DNA of 33,271 nt. It comes from a virus. The stretch spans positions 1 through 33,271 of the IMG/VR virus record IMGVR_UViG_3300021956_000049; one strand, given 5' to 3'. Position numbers and translations under genes: made by a program. Below are positions 1 to 5,924 of the stretch, piece by piece (positions within the stretch are counted from its first letter, which is position 1; every line of letters starts with the position of its first letter). The notes below the pieces were generated by a model. It was not told the DNA's origin and made no database searches. It was given only the letters and a program-made list of their open reading frames with translations.

Positions 1-1
1 C

Positions 2-235
2 GGTTGTGGTCTCAAAGATGCAGCTCCTCCGGTGCAGGCAGTTACTTCTTACAAAGGTACTGACATGCTTGGAGTGTACTACAAAAATCTTGAAGAGCTA
101 GGGATGAAAGCTAAGAAGCTGGAGCCCGTTGCAACTAAAGTTGGTGCCATTGATATTGCTAACTACCTGGCTGATCTTGTTGGTATGGCATTTAAAGCCG
201 CTTGGCAAATCAAAGCCACCCTTAGAAACTCTTAA
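2..235 (+). CDS. 3' end of an unidentified phage protein (partial)
   Basis: An open frame enters from the left edge and runs 77 codons to a TAA; its start lies outside the window. The visible C-terminal part has lysine-rich amphipathic helices and a small hydrophobic stretch near IANYLADLVGMAF, but no motif I recognise. It is the only plus-strand gene before a minus-strand block, and its stop overlaps the end of the HNH gene by four bases, so the two are convergent. An internal ATG at 68 exists, but the frame is open to the edge, so a longer protein is more likely. Function unknown. Confidence 0.6.
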   Translation, partial: GCGLKDAAPPVQAVTSYKGTDMLGVYYKNLEELGMKAKKLEPVATKVGAIDIANYLADLVGMAFKAAWQIKATLRNS

Positions 236-486
236 TCAACCCAATGTACAAGCCTATGACAGTTGCAACATAACGGAATGCATTTATTTATTTCTTCTTG
301 GATTCGGCGCCAGGCGAATCCTTGAGTGACCATTGCACCAACATTCCTATCTTTACTATCAATGTGATGAAACTCTAATACACGGTGATCATTTAAGCCA
401 CAATGTTGACACTTCAAAGATTTCTTGTAGTCAAGAAATTTCTGACGTGTTTTATTAATTCGTTGTTTATCTTTGGCCCAGGGCAC
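232..486 (-). CDS. HNH endonuclease (small, homing type)
   Basis: An 84-aa protein with a clear HNH zinc-ribbon: CQHCG near residue 26, LEFHHID near 37 (the first His pair), and CIPLCCNCHRLVH near 68. The two CxxC pairs would bind structural zinc and the His residues the catalytic metal. Free-standing HNH enzymes of this size are common in cyanophages as homing endonucleases that nick DNA near their own gene. The frame opens with GTG at 486 and I see no good Shine-Dalgarno, so the start is uncertain. It lies just downstream of two tRNA-like elements on the same strand, a typical site for such selfish genes. It is convergent with the partial gene at the left edge. Confidence 0.85.
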   Translation of the reverse strand: MPWAKDKQRINKTRQKFLDYKKSLKCQHCGLNDHRVLEFHHIDSKDRNVGAMVTQGFAWRRIQEEINKCIPLCCNCHRLVHWVD

Positions 487-522
487 TAACTTTGTTATAT
501 ACCTGGCCTAAATATTGTATAG

Positions 523-622
523 CACACAGAAGGGATTCGAACCCTTATCGCATTAACTACTTATAGTGCTGCGTCCAGCACATCAATAGATGCCGCCCTA
601 TCCAATTGGTTTGCACTGTGTG
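523..622 (-). tRNA. tRNA-like element with long variable arm, anticodon unclear
   Basis: Read on the minus strand, this 100-nt element has a perfect 7-bp acceptor stem (CACACAG with CTGTGTG), a perfect T arm (AAGGG, loop TTCGAAT, CCCTT) and a D-loop-like AATTGGATA followed by GGGC. Its length fits a class II tRNA: CGCA/TGCG and ACTA/TAGT can form a long variable arm. The rest is poor. The D stem pairs at only about two positions, and the best anticodon arm has GU pairs and an 8-nt loop (CTATTGAT), so I assign no amino acid. No CCA is encoded. It could be a diverged phage tRNA, a decaying one or a tRNA mimic. Confidence 0.5.
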
Positions 623-625
623 AAT

Positions 626-696
626 CGGTCGCGCTGGAATCGAACCAGCTTTCCACGTAGCTTGTCGCCCTGTCCTTACCAATAGACTACCGACCG
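626..696 (-). tRNA. tRNA-like element, anticodon arm not canonical
   Basis: Read on the minus strand, this 71-nt element has a 6-bp acceptor stem (CGGTCG with CGACCG, plus one G-G mismatch next to the T arm), a good D arm (GTCT, loop ATTGGTAA, GGAC) and a perfect T arm (GCTGG, loop TTCGATT, CCAGC). An A follows in the discriminator position. The 21 nt between the D and T arms do not fold into a 5-bp stem with a 7-nt loop, so no anticodon can be named. It ends three bases before the second tRNA-like element on the same strand. Either a degenerate phage tRNA or a tRNA-shaped element with another role. Confidence 0.5.
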
Positions 697-728
697 AGTG
701 ACCCCCAGGTTTGTGCTTCATCCTTAAA

Positions 729-756
729 ACCATTTTGTGCACGTGAACAAAATGGT
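729..756. repeat. Perfect 10-bp inverted repeat upstream of the tRNA-like pair
   Basis: ACCATTTTGT and ACAAAATGGT flank an 8-nt loop containing CACGTG. On the minus strand the hairpin is followed by a short TTTT, so it could terminate transcription entering from the structured RNA or mark a processing site. It could equally be a protein-binding dyad. Nothing in the sequence decides between these. Confidence 0.55.
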
Positions 757-821
757 CTATTTAGTAGGAGAGAGGCATAGGGGGTGTTGTTGAATGGAAA
801 GGGGTAGCCTGTATTTTTAAT

Positions 822-838
822 CGTGATTTAAAATCACG
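822..838. repeat. 17-bp near-perfect palindrome
   Basis: CGTGATTT, one A, then AAATCACG forms a DNA dyad too tight for a natural RNA loop unless the inner pairs open. It lies in AT-rich DNA between the structured RNA and the hairpin at 729-756. An operator for a dimeric repressor is the simplest reading. No promoter is clear next to it. Confidence 0.4.
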
Positions 839-877
839 CCACTGACATCCCTTCCCATTTCCGGTTATTACTGGGGA

Positions 878-1135
878 CACTACCTACACACCGGCAAACT
901 CTGGTAGTGAACAGTCCGTCAAGCTTGCCAAATGGGTCGAGGGCTCAACCGTGGACCAAACGGGCGGAGGTGATCAACCCTCCGGCCTGGAAACCCAGGT
1001 CTTAAACGCAAACCAGGACAGGCAGGTGTGCCTTCATGGGCTGGTTGCACCCTGCCGACAGAGCAGCAGGGGTAGTTGATGGATCAGGTGTGTCGCCTTC
1101 TAGGCTATGTGCCTAACGCGCACAGGGACCTGACC
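878..1135. ncRNA. Candidate structured noncoding RNA (run of hairpins)
   Basis: This stretch has no plausible protein frame, is GC-richer than its flanks, and contains a chain of stems: CACTACC/GGTAGTG (878-884 with 903-909), CGGAGG/CCTCCG (965-970 with 979-984), CCTGG/CCAGG (986-990 with 995-999), GGCAGG-t-GTGC/GCAC-CCTGCC (1021-1031 with 1047-1056), and an outer TCAGGT/ACCTGA (1084-1089 with 1128-1133). The last encloses GTG/CAC, CGC/GCG and an AGGC/GCCT tip. The nested, bulged stems look like evolved RNA. Strand is undetermined; minus is favoured because the tRNA-like pair lies downstream on that strand. Known large phage RNAs beside tRNAs (GOLLD, ROOL) are the nearest precedent by location. 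I do not recognise the sequence. Confidence 0.5.
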
Positions 1136-1154
1136 GCTATCATTTGTAATGATA

Positions 1155-1183
1155 CAACAAAAAATAACACTGTGCAAGTGTTA
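1155..1183 (-). terminator. Rho-independent terminator of the tail-fibre operon
   Basis: On the minus strand TAACACT, loop TGCAC, AGTGTTA forms a 7-bp stem followed directly by TTTTTTGTTG. It lies 14 bases after the stop of the 108-aa gene and so closes the three-gene operon that begins at 4006. Confidence 0.8.
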
Positions 1184-1197
1184 CATGTAGCAAATTG

Positions 1198-1524
1198 CTA
1201 CGCTGCAAACACCCGCACCGGATTTGCAGGCTCCACCACGTAGGTGTCCCATCCCTCCGGCAGTTCACCGATCAGGTTCACGTGCCACCCGTCCAACACC
1301 GTGGGCGATACCAGCACTTCACCAGTCACGGGGTCGTACTCGCCACCACGGGTGATGGTGCCAATGCAGTCGAGCGCATGGGTGTGACTGGCGGTGAGGA
1401 TCCGCACGGTGCCGTCCTCATCGACGGTGGTGAAGCCAGCCTCGGCCAGGGCAGCCATGCCGGTGGCTTCGTCGGGGAAGCGGAAGTACGGGCCGGTGGG
1501 GGGCGTGAGCGTGGTGTCGGTCAT
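1198..1524 (-). CDS. Conserved small protein downstream of the tail fibre
   Basis: A 108-aa acidic protein. The N-terminus is threonine/proline rich (MTDTTLTPPTGPYFRFPDE) and the C-terminus carries the block GWHVNLIGELPEGWDTYVV, which I associate with small proteins encoded next to cyanophage tail fibres; that association is from memory. Its ATG overlaps the tail-fibre stop in an ATGA arrangement, so the two are translationally coupled. It may be a fibre assembly factor or tip protein, or a small virion protein. The segment is clearly GC-richer than the genome around it, hinting at recent acquisition with part of the fibre gene. Confidence 0.75.
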   Translation of the reverse strand: MTDTTLTPPTGPYFRFPDEATGMAALAEAGFTTVDEDGTVRILTASHTHALDCIGTITRGGEYDPVTGEVLVSPTVLDGWHVNLIGELPEGWDTYVVEPANPVRVFAA

Positions 1525-3287
1525 CGGGTCACCTCCTGGAGCACCTCGTTTCCAAGACGGCGGGGCCAGAACACCAGACGTTTGATGGTTCCCCCGAGGT
1601 TGTTTGTACCAAAAATTGTGCCAATCCGAAGATTATTAACGCCATTTGGCGCTGATGCAGGAGAGCTTGCAGCAGGAATTGCTCCATTCACGGATACAGC
1701 CGCTCCGTCTGTTCCAACGCGATAGCAAATAACGGATTTAGCAATAGATGAAGATGTAATGCTGCCGGTGTTTGTTGGATTAGATGCTACGCCACCTGAA
1801 ACAACTCGTGAAGCAACAGCCAAGGGGAAATTCCCTGCAGGGATAAACAGTGAAACGCGGTTATTGTTTGTTCCATCATCAACTGCAGTAACGCCTCGGT
1901 TGTTTGCAGCATCTTGAACTGCTGTTTGAAATTCCGCAAACACCGTCCCCTCATCCTGCCGATACCAGCTGGAGAAGTTGCTACCACTAATGCTGGCCAC
2001 GTCAGCACTGCGGGTGACCGTGGCGGTGGTGGTGGGGATGTAGCTGGTGGGGAAGGCGCCGGCTTCTAGTTGGGCACCAAGGGCGATGACAGTTTGCCCT
2101 GCTGTCGCGGAATCCGGCCCAATGCGGAACCAGTAATCAGTGCTTGTATTGCTGGGTGTAAAGGTTCCGGTGACGACGTAGGTTAGTCCATCACCCCAGC
2201 GGTACTGCGAAAGCACAGTCACGCTGCCAGCAACTGCGCTTACTGTGCTGAGCGAACCTACGGGTCCAGCGAGTACGGTTTCGGTCGAAAGAGTATTATT
2301 CCTGAGCACAATGCGCGCTCTGCCCGAGGTGCCAGCCCTATAAAATGCAGTAAAAGCATAAGTGGTTGATCCGGTCAGGTTTATACCTGCCCTAAAGATA
2401 GTGTGCCAGATCTGCCCACCGCTATTGACTTGAACTCCGCTAAATATACCCAGAGCCGATAGGCCCAGGTTATACACTGCCGAAAAGTCTGCTGACCAAT
2501 TAGCGTTGCACCCAGAGTATGTTACAAGGTTCGTCCTCTGCTCTTCCATCAGCAGCCCCAGGCACTCGCCGGTCGTGGGGTTGTGGTCAAACCGTGGGGC
2601 GCTGTTGATCGTGCTGGTGGTGGGGATGTACTCGCCCACCGTGCTGGATTGCTCTAGTTGGGCGCCCCAGGCGTACAGAGTTCCCGCTGGTATGCCATTA
2701 AGCTGAAAATTATAAGAAGCAGCGGAAGGCGGATTAGTTGTAGTAACGCTAAATCGTTGCCAATTTGTGGTAACAGTAATATTTGCTGTTCCGATATTAG
2801 TAAAAGGTGAATTGGAAAGGTAAACAATTAGCGACATGTTTAATGTGCCGCTTAAAGTCCTTAACCAAATACTGCCCGTTGAAACCGTAGAAATAACAGC
2901 GGCTTGTCCAATTGCGCCCGTTCCACTAGAAGCAATTTTGGTTGCCGTTGATCCGCCAACTGGATCTAAAGTATCGCCTGTATTGTTTGTAAGAGTGACG
3001 TTTGCATTAAACCAAGGGCTTGTTGCCAGCTCTTGACTCCTGAGCAGCAGGTTCGTCGTCGCCGTATTGATCAACCCGTTGCTGCCCGTGCTCATCCCAC
3101 TGCTGGCGCGGGTGAAGGTGATCAGCGACTGGCCGGTGACCGCATCTACCAACGACTTGTTATCCGCAAAACGCAAGTCAAGGCTGGGTACTGCCTTGGC
3201 GCGGCGCCATAGTTCGTTCTTTACCCAAGGGCCGGCAAGTACACCGCCAGGTGCAATCGCTGCACGAAATGCTGAAGAACCACGCAT
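1521..3287 (-). CDS. Tail fibre / receptor-binding protein with lectin-like domains
   Basis: A 588-aa protein. The N-terminal part has DLRFADNKSLVDAVTGQ followed by ITFTRASSG and TTNLLLRSQE, a signature of phage fibre proteins with concanavalin-like heads. Two beta-sandwich, carbohydrate-binding-like repeats follow; each ends in a similar block (LEQSSTVGEYIPTTST and LEAGAFPTSYIPTTTA). The C-terminal third (SSWYRQDEGTVFAEF to FWPRRLG) resembles a LamG/concanavalin A fold. It probably binds the cell-surface polysaccharide and sets host range. Its ATG overlaps the stop of the 239-aa gene. Base composition changes sharply along the gene: GC-rich near 1521-1590, 1970-2110, 2560-2690 and 3050-3240, AT-rich between, as expected for a mosaic gene built by domain exchange. 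Confidence 0.85.
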   Translation of the reverse strand: MRGSSAFRAAIAPGGVLAGPWVKNELWRRAKAVPSLDLRFADNKSLVDAVTGQSLITFTRASSGMSTGSNGLINTATTNLLLRSQELATSPWFNANVTLTNNTGDTLDPVGGSTATKIASSGTGAIGQAAVISTVSTGSIWLRTLSGTLNMSLIVYLSNSPFTNIGTANITVTTNWQRFSVTTTNPPSAASYNFQLNGIPAGTLYAWGAQLEQSSTVGEYIPTTSTINSAPRFDHNPTTGECLGLLMEEQRTNLVTYSGCNANWSADFSAVYNLGLSALGIFSGVQVNSGGQIWHTIFRAGINLTGSTTYAFTAFYRAGTSGRARIVLRNNTLSTETVLAGPVGSLSTVSAVAGSVTVLSQYRWGDGLTYVVTGTFTPSNTSTDYWFRIGPDSATAGQTVIALGAQLEAGAFPTSYIPTTTATVTRSADVASISGSNFSSWYRQDEGTVFAEFQTAVQDAANNRGVTAVDDGTNNNRVSLFIPAGNFPLAVASRVVSGGVASNPTNTGSITSSSIAKSVICYRVGTDGAAVSVNGAIPAASSPASAPNGVNNLRIGTIFGTNNLGGTIKRLVFWPRRLGNEVLQEVTR

Positions 3288-4006
3288 CAGAGACCTGCCT
3301 CTAAGGTAGCAACACGCACATCAACGGTGCTACCGGAAACAGGTGTATAGGCACCACGGGTTTCAAGCTCTGCATATAATGTTGTGCTGGCACTTGCAAG
3401 CTTGACTTGACGTCCAGCGTAATCGGTTTGTGTGTACAAGCTGCTACCAAAGTCTGCCGGTGCGGCTAAATCAACATAGCCCATGTAACTAGAACGCTCA
3501 CCACTTGCTAAATCAAATGGTGCATTATCTGCAGTTGCTGTGGGAGATGCGTTGTATAAATGAAGCCGGAATGCGCCCATGCCACTCGGTACCGAAGTAT
3601 CACTAAATACAAGACTGACGGATTGAACTAGTACATATCCACCGCTTGGGCCAATGCCCGATAAAGTGATAATTGCAGAACCACCAGTGTCACCAACAAC
3701 GTCACCGGCTGTATATGGAGTTGCGTTTGACGGTCTTGTTACAGTGACGGTAGCGCGATAAGCTTTACCATCAACTGTTAAACTACCGCTATTATCACCA
3801 ACCGGTACAGCGCCTGATTGTAGTGCAGGCGTTTTGGTGTCAATGCTATTTAAACTGGTATTGCCGCTGACTTGATTAGCGCTTGTTGCTGCACCACTTG
3901 GCAAGGGCAGCCCTGATGCAGTGATATTAACGTTTCCAGTTACAGATGCGGGATTGGAAGAATCGTTTGTAATTCGTACTTTCCAACCTTGATTAATATC
4001 TGACAT
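3287..4006 (-). CDS. Virion structural protein preceding the tail fibre
   Basis: A 239-aa protein starting MSDINQGWKVRITNDSS. It is rich in Ser, Thr, Gly and Val with predicted beta-strands and no membrane segment. A linker region near residues 30-80 (SGAATSANQ, DTKTPALQSG, PVGDNSGS) leads into a compact beta domain ending in VDVRVATLEAGL. Small proteins of this kind precede fibre genes in many tailed phages and may form the baseplate adaptor or fibre base; this is inference from position. It is the first gene of the operon and is preceded by the A-rich leader at 4015-4031 after a terminator, so it must have its own promoter. Confidence 0.75.
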   Translation of the reverse strand: MSDINQGWKVRITNDSSNPASVTGNVNITASGLPLPSGAATSANQVSGNTSLNSIDTKTPALQSGAVPVGDNSGSLTVDGKAYRATVTVTRPSNATPYTAGDVVGDTGGSAIITLSGIGPSGGYVLVQSVSLVFSDTSVPSGMGAFRLHLYNASPTATADNAPFDLASGERSSYMGYVDLAAPADFGSSLYTQTDYAGRQVKLASASTTLYAELETRGAYTPVSGSTVDVRVATLEAGL

Positions 4007-4014
4007 TTTGTTGT

Positions 4015-4031
4015 TTTATTTTTTATTTTAA
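4015..4031 (-). promoter_or_regulatory. A-rich leader element shared with the gene at 7270
   Basis: On the minus strand TTAAAATAAAAAATAAA sits 8 nt upstream of the ATG of the structural gene. The identical 17-mer lies 10 nt upstream of the 162-aa gene that starts at 7270. It follows a terminator, so transcription of the fibre operon probably starts nearby. It may be part of a late promoter or an unstructured translation-enhancing leader. Confidence 0.4.
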
Positions 4032-4049
4032 CAGTCTTTTGTTTAGGTA

Positions 4050-4087
4050 AAACAAACAAAAAATCCCGGTTGCTCAAGCCGAGATTT
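4050..4087 (-). terminator. Rho-independent terminator of the small-gene operon
   Basis: On the minus strand AAATCTCGGCTT, loop, AACCGGGATTT pairs over about 11 bp with one mismatch and is followed by a run TTTTGTTTGTTTT. It closes the operon that starts near 5872 and separates it from the tail-fibre operon. Confidence 0.75.
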
Positions 4088-4153
4088 GGTACTAACTACA
4101 TCCCGCCAATGCCTACGTCACAAGACGTTAACATTGAGCATTTGTAGTATAAA

Positions 4154-4333
4154 TTACTTTTTCTTGGGTGCAGGTTTCTTGGCTGTTTTAGCAGAGTCTT
4201 TAAATGCTTTGGCAGTAGGGGCGCCTTTGTCGCCAGGCTTACGCATTTTTTCGCCACTACCAGCGGCAATGCGTTCTTTCTTTTTGTTGATGTTGTCGTA
4301 AAGGCCGGGATCACCTGGTTTCTTTTGAGGCAT
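4154..4333 (-). CDS. Small basic protein (59 aa)
   Basis: Translation from the ATG at 4333 gives 59 aa starting MPQKKPGDPGLYDNINKKK, then RIAAGSGEKMRKPGDKGAP and a lysine-rich tail ending PAPKKK. The repeated KPGDxG motif and strong positive charge suggest a nucleic-acid-binding or virion-internal protein. I associate this type of sequence with cyanophage small proteins, but know of no function. Its start overlaps the stop of the upstream gene by 23 bases, and it is the last gene before the terminator at 4050-4087, which supports it as real. Longer frames on both strands at this place have poor composition and look like shadows. Confidence 0.75.
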   Translation of the reverse strand: MPQKKPGDPGLYDNINKKKERIAAGSGEKMRKPGDKGAPTAKAFKDSAKTAKKPAPKKK

Positions 4334-4475
4334 GAGACTTCTGTTTCTCTTGTAACATCTTAAGCCACTTACATTCTTTTGCAGATTTTGCCCAGTCTTT
4401 TCCAGGGTTGGGCATGATCCGCTCTAGTTGCCAGAAGTATTCTTCGAGGCGTTCAGCCTCGGTAGGAATCTTCAT
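4311..4475 (-). CDS. Small helical protein (54 aa), unknown
   Basis: From the ATG at 4475 the product starts MKIPTEAERLEEYFWQLER and continues IMPNPGKDWAKSAKECKWL to a Lys/Gln-rich tail. It is charged and predicted mostly helical, without membrane segment or recognised motif. A longer frame reaches 4520, but the ATG at 4475 leaves only a 23-base overlap with the upstream gene and fits the packed operon. Function unknown. Confidence 0.6.
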   Translation of the reverse strand: MKIPTEAERLEEYFWQLERIMPNPGKDWAKSAKECKWLKMLQEKQKSHASKETR

Positions 4476-4659
4476 TTGTTTTAGCACCAAACTTTTGCAT
4501 AATATCTTCCATGGCTTCAAGAGATTCCAAGCGGATCAGGATATCAGACAAAGTGTTAATGGTGATGGGATGCTCAGCACGTGCAGCAAACGCAAGGGCA
4601 TCACGCAGGCTTGTCGTCGCTTGTTGCATAGACTCTTTGACTTGGTTTGAAAGAGACAT
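4453..4659 (-). CDS. Small helical protein (68 aa), unknown
   Basis: From the ATG at 4659 the product starts MSLSNQVKESMQQATTSLR and is an alanine/leucine-rich, probably coiled-coil protein (DALAFAARAEH, LSDILIRLESLEAMEDIMQ). No known family was recognised. It overlaps the following gene by 23 bases, a sign of translational coupling. The upstream extension to 4725 would cover the 3' flank of the inverted repeat and has a less protein-like sequence, so the inner start is preferred. Confidence 0.6.
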   Translation of the reverse strand: MSLSNQVKESMQQATTSLRDALAFAARAEHPITINTLSDILIRLESLEAMEDIMQKFGAKTNEDSYRG

Positions 4660-4722
4660 CTCAGATTCTTTGGGTAGCCTTACTATAACGGTTGCCGGCT
4701 GCATGCGCACGTAAAACGGAAT

Positions 4723-4763
4723 CACATATAAAACAGTATGACAAACACACCGTTTTATATGTG
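4723..4763. repeat. 12-bp inverted repeat between operon genes
   Basis: CACATATAAAAC (4723-4734) and GTTTTATATGTG (4752-4763) are perfect complements separated by 17 nt, in the gap between the methyltransferase stop and the 68-aa gene. No U-tract follows on either strand, so a terminator is unlikely. The TATAAAA core on each arm could be a pair of divergent promoter elements or an operator controlling an internal promoter for the three small genes. Confidence 0.5.
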
Positions 4764-4792
4764 TAGAAACCTTAACAATGCAGTGCGGAAAA

Positions 4793-5377
4793 CTAGTCTT
4801 CCTCCCAGATCCAGGCCACTTGATAATCGTTAATGTACGGTTTAATGCCCAGGGACTTCATTAATTCAAAAATCAATCGCCCTTTGCCAAGGCGACGACC
4901 AAAGTTGTCAATGATGTTGTCATCCACAACAATCAAAGTTCCGTTCTTAATGATGTTTTTAGCAGCAAACAGCTCCTTGAGGTGGTGGGATGCAGGCGCC
5001 CAGTCGTCAAACCAGTTCTTGATGTTGTATGAATCCAAGTACAAAAGGTCGGCTTTGCCTGTTAATTCCCCCAGGGCTTCAACAGAATCTGAACAGATAA
5101 CCTCTGCCCATTCCGTGCTTTTTTCTGCTAGCTCGCAAGCTTTTGGATCGATGTCGATGCTGATGAGTTCGCCACCGTGGAACTCAACGTAGTTATCAAA
5201 CAAAAGTGTGGAGCAACCATCGCCTGCGTAGTTGTTTTCCTCTCGGTATGTACCAGTTTCGATGATGACTGGACGCTCAATGCCGTCAAGGTAATCAAAG
5301 ATTGCTTGAAAACCTTTCTGTCGGTTGCCCAGCTTGGGTTTGGTTTGGTAAAAATAATCTGCCCAGGAGTCACTCAT
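4793..5377 (-). CDS. SAM-dependent methyltransferase-like protein
   Basis: A 194-aa protein with a Rossmann methyltransferase layout: VIIETGTYR near residues 37-45 as motif I, GGELISIDIDPKACE near 68-82 with the acidic residues expected to hold the SAM ribose, VICSDSVEALGEL near 93-105, ADLLYLDSYNI near 109-119, and a late strand GTLIVVDDN near 146-154. The order and spacing fit class I enzymes of the Methyltransf_24 type, which often act on sugars or small molecules. The target is unknown. It is the fourth gene of the operon that starts with the 34-aa membrane protein and the Hli-like protein. The motif I glycine pattern is unusual (ETGTY), so a non-catalytic relative cannot be excluded. Confidence 0.65.
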   Translation of the reverse strand: MSDSWADYFYQTKPKLGNRQKGFQAIFDYLDGIERPVIIETGTYREENNYAGDGCSTLLFDNYVEFHGGELISIDIDPKACELAEKSTEWAEVICSDSVEALGELTGKADLLYLDSYNIKNWFDDWAPASHHLKELFAAKNIIKNGTLIVVDDNIIDNFGRRLGKGRLIFELMKSLGIKPYINDYQVAWIWEED

Positions 5378-5380
5378 GGC

Positions 5381-5542
5381 CTATAGGTCGACACGAATGT
5401 AGGTAATGTCATCTAACTTTAGCTGCTCTTCATGTTGATCTGCATCCAGTGTCTCGATGTCTTCATACACGCGACCATTAAAACAGCCTGTACGGCAGTC
5501 CTCGTCTACGTCGTAATAAAACCGAGTCAAATTAATAGACAC
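5381..5542 (-). CDS. Small acidic protein (53 aa), unknown
   Basis: A 53-aa frame read from GTG at 5542: MSINLTRFYYDVDEDCRTG, then CFNGRVYEDIETLDADQHEEQ, ending DDITYIRVDL. It is strongly acidic with two cysteines (CRTGC) that might bind metal or form a disulfide. It overlaps the stop of the Hli-like gene by 11 bases and ends 3 bases before the methyltransferase gene begins, so it fits the operon without gaps. I do not recognise a family. Confidence 0.6.
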   Translation of the reverse strand: MSINLTRFYYDVDEDCRTGCFNGRVYEDIETLDADQHEEQLKLDDITYIRVDL

Positions 5543-5771
5543 CAATAAACTCCCAAATTGATTTATGGGTGATTAACTCCCACTGCATGATGAAGATTAC
5601 TGCAAGCATGGCGGCACGACCATTAACTCGCTCTGCGTACCAGAGGTAATCGGTAGGGTGCGTCGGCATATCATACAAGTTTAGGTCTGGACAATACTCC
5701 TTAACAAGTTCGTACACAAACCAGGAAATGCAAGACCACATCCCTTGAAGCCAGAGGATTGATTTTTTCAT
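5532..5771 (-). CDS. High-light-inducible (Hli/HLIP) type protein
   Basis: A 79-aa protein whose C-terminal half carries the chlorophyll a/b-binding helix motif: AERVNGRAAM at residues 46-55 (Glu47, Asn50 and Arg52 being the pigment-ligand and helix-pair residues) followed by a hydrophobic run and Glu65 (MQWELIT). Hli proteins sit in the thylakoid membrane, pair as helix dimers, bind chlorophyll and carotenoid, and protect photosystem II; cyanophages often carry them to keep photosynthesis running. The N-terminal 40 residues (MKKSILWLQGMWSCISWFV) are longer than in the minimal 35-50-aa phage versions and contain a second hydrophobic, Trp-rich segment. The ATG overlaps the stop of the 34-aa membrane protein gene (ATGA), so both are made together. 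Confidence 0.8.
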   Translation of the reverse strand: MKKSILWLQGMWSCISWFVYELVKEYCPDLNLYDMPTHPTDYLWYAERVNGRAAMLAVIFIMQWELITHKSIWEFIGVY

Positions 5772-5872
5772 TGGCGCGTGACGGTTTTGGTAATAATAAG
5801 GTAGGCATCAATGCCGACTACCGATAGCATAGCCAACAAAATTGCTCCGATAGCAACTTCAAAATTGTCCAC
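5768..5872 (-). CDS. 34-aa single-span membrane protein coupled to the Hli-like gene
   Basis: From GTG at 5872 the frame encodes MDNFEVAIGAILLAMLSVV, then GIDAYLIITKTVTRQ and TGA. It has a short acidic N-terminus, one hydrophobic helix of about 22 residues and a basic tail, the plan of the very small photosystem and cytochrome b6f subunits. The length and the IITKTVTRQ ending recall PsbM (which ends near KTVSQ), but identity is low, so this is a suggestion only. The TGA overlaps the ATG of the Hli-like gene, which argues strongly that it is translated. Alternatives are an unrelated membrane peptide or a phage inhibitor of a membrane complex. Confidence 0.6.
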   Translation of the reverse strand: MDNFEVAIGAILLAMLSVVGIDAYLIITKTVTRQ

Positions 5873-5924
5873 GCGCAATTAGTTACTTTATGGTATAGGA
5901 TAAGAATAATATATAAACCTTTTA
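5873..5924. promoter_or_regulatory. Divergent promoter region
   Basis: Fifty-two AT-rich bases separate the minus-strand Hli operon from the plus-strand exonuclease gene. They contain several -10-like blocks: TATAGGAT and AATATATAAAC on the plus strand, TATATTATTC and TATACCATAAAG on the minus strand. Both transcription units must start here because no gene lies upstream of either. The exact start sites cannot be read. Confidence 0.5.

Noticed and set aside
557-742. Minus-strand 61-codon frame
   Set aside because: It lies across both tRNA-like elements and the sequence is not protein-like.
878-1135. Group I intron
   Set aside because: No interrupted gene flanks it and the conserved P, Q, R, S core segments could not be found.
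232-1140. HEARO or IscB-type RNA-guided element (HNH gene near a structured RNA)
   Set aside because: The HNH protein has only 84 aa with no bridge helix or RuvC parts, and the tRNA-like pair lies between it and the RNA candidate.
1521-3287. Diversity-generating retroelement target in the tail fibre
   Set aside because: No reverse transcriptase or template repeat is seen in the window.
4086-4314. Two longer frames over the 59-aa gene, one on each strand
   Set aside because: Composition is poor, and the 59-aa frame fits the operon overlap and the terminator.
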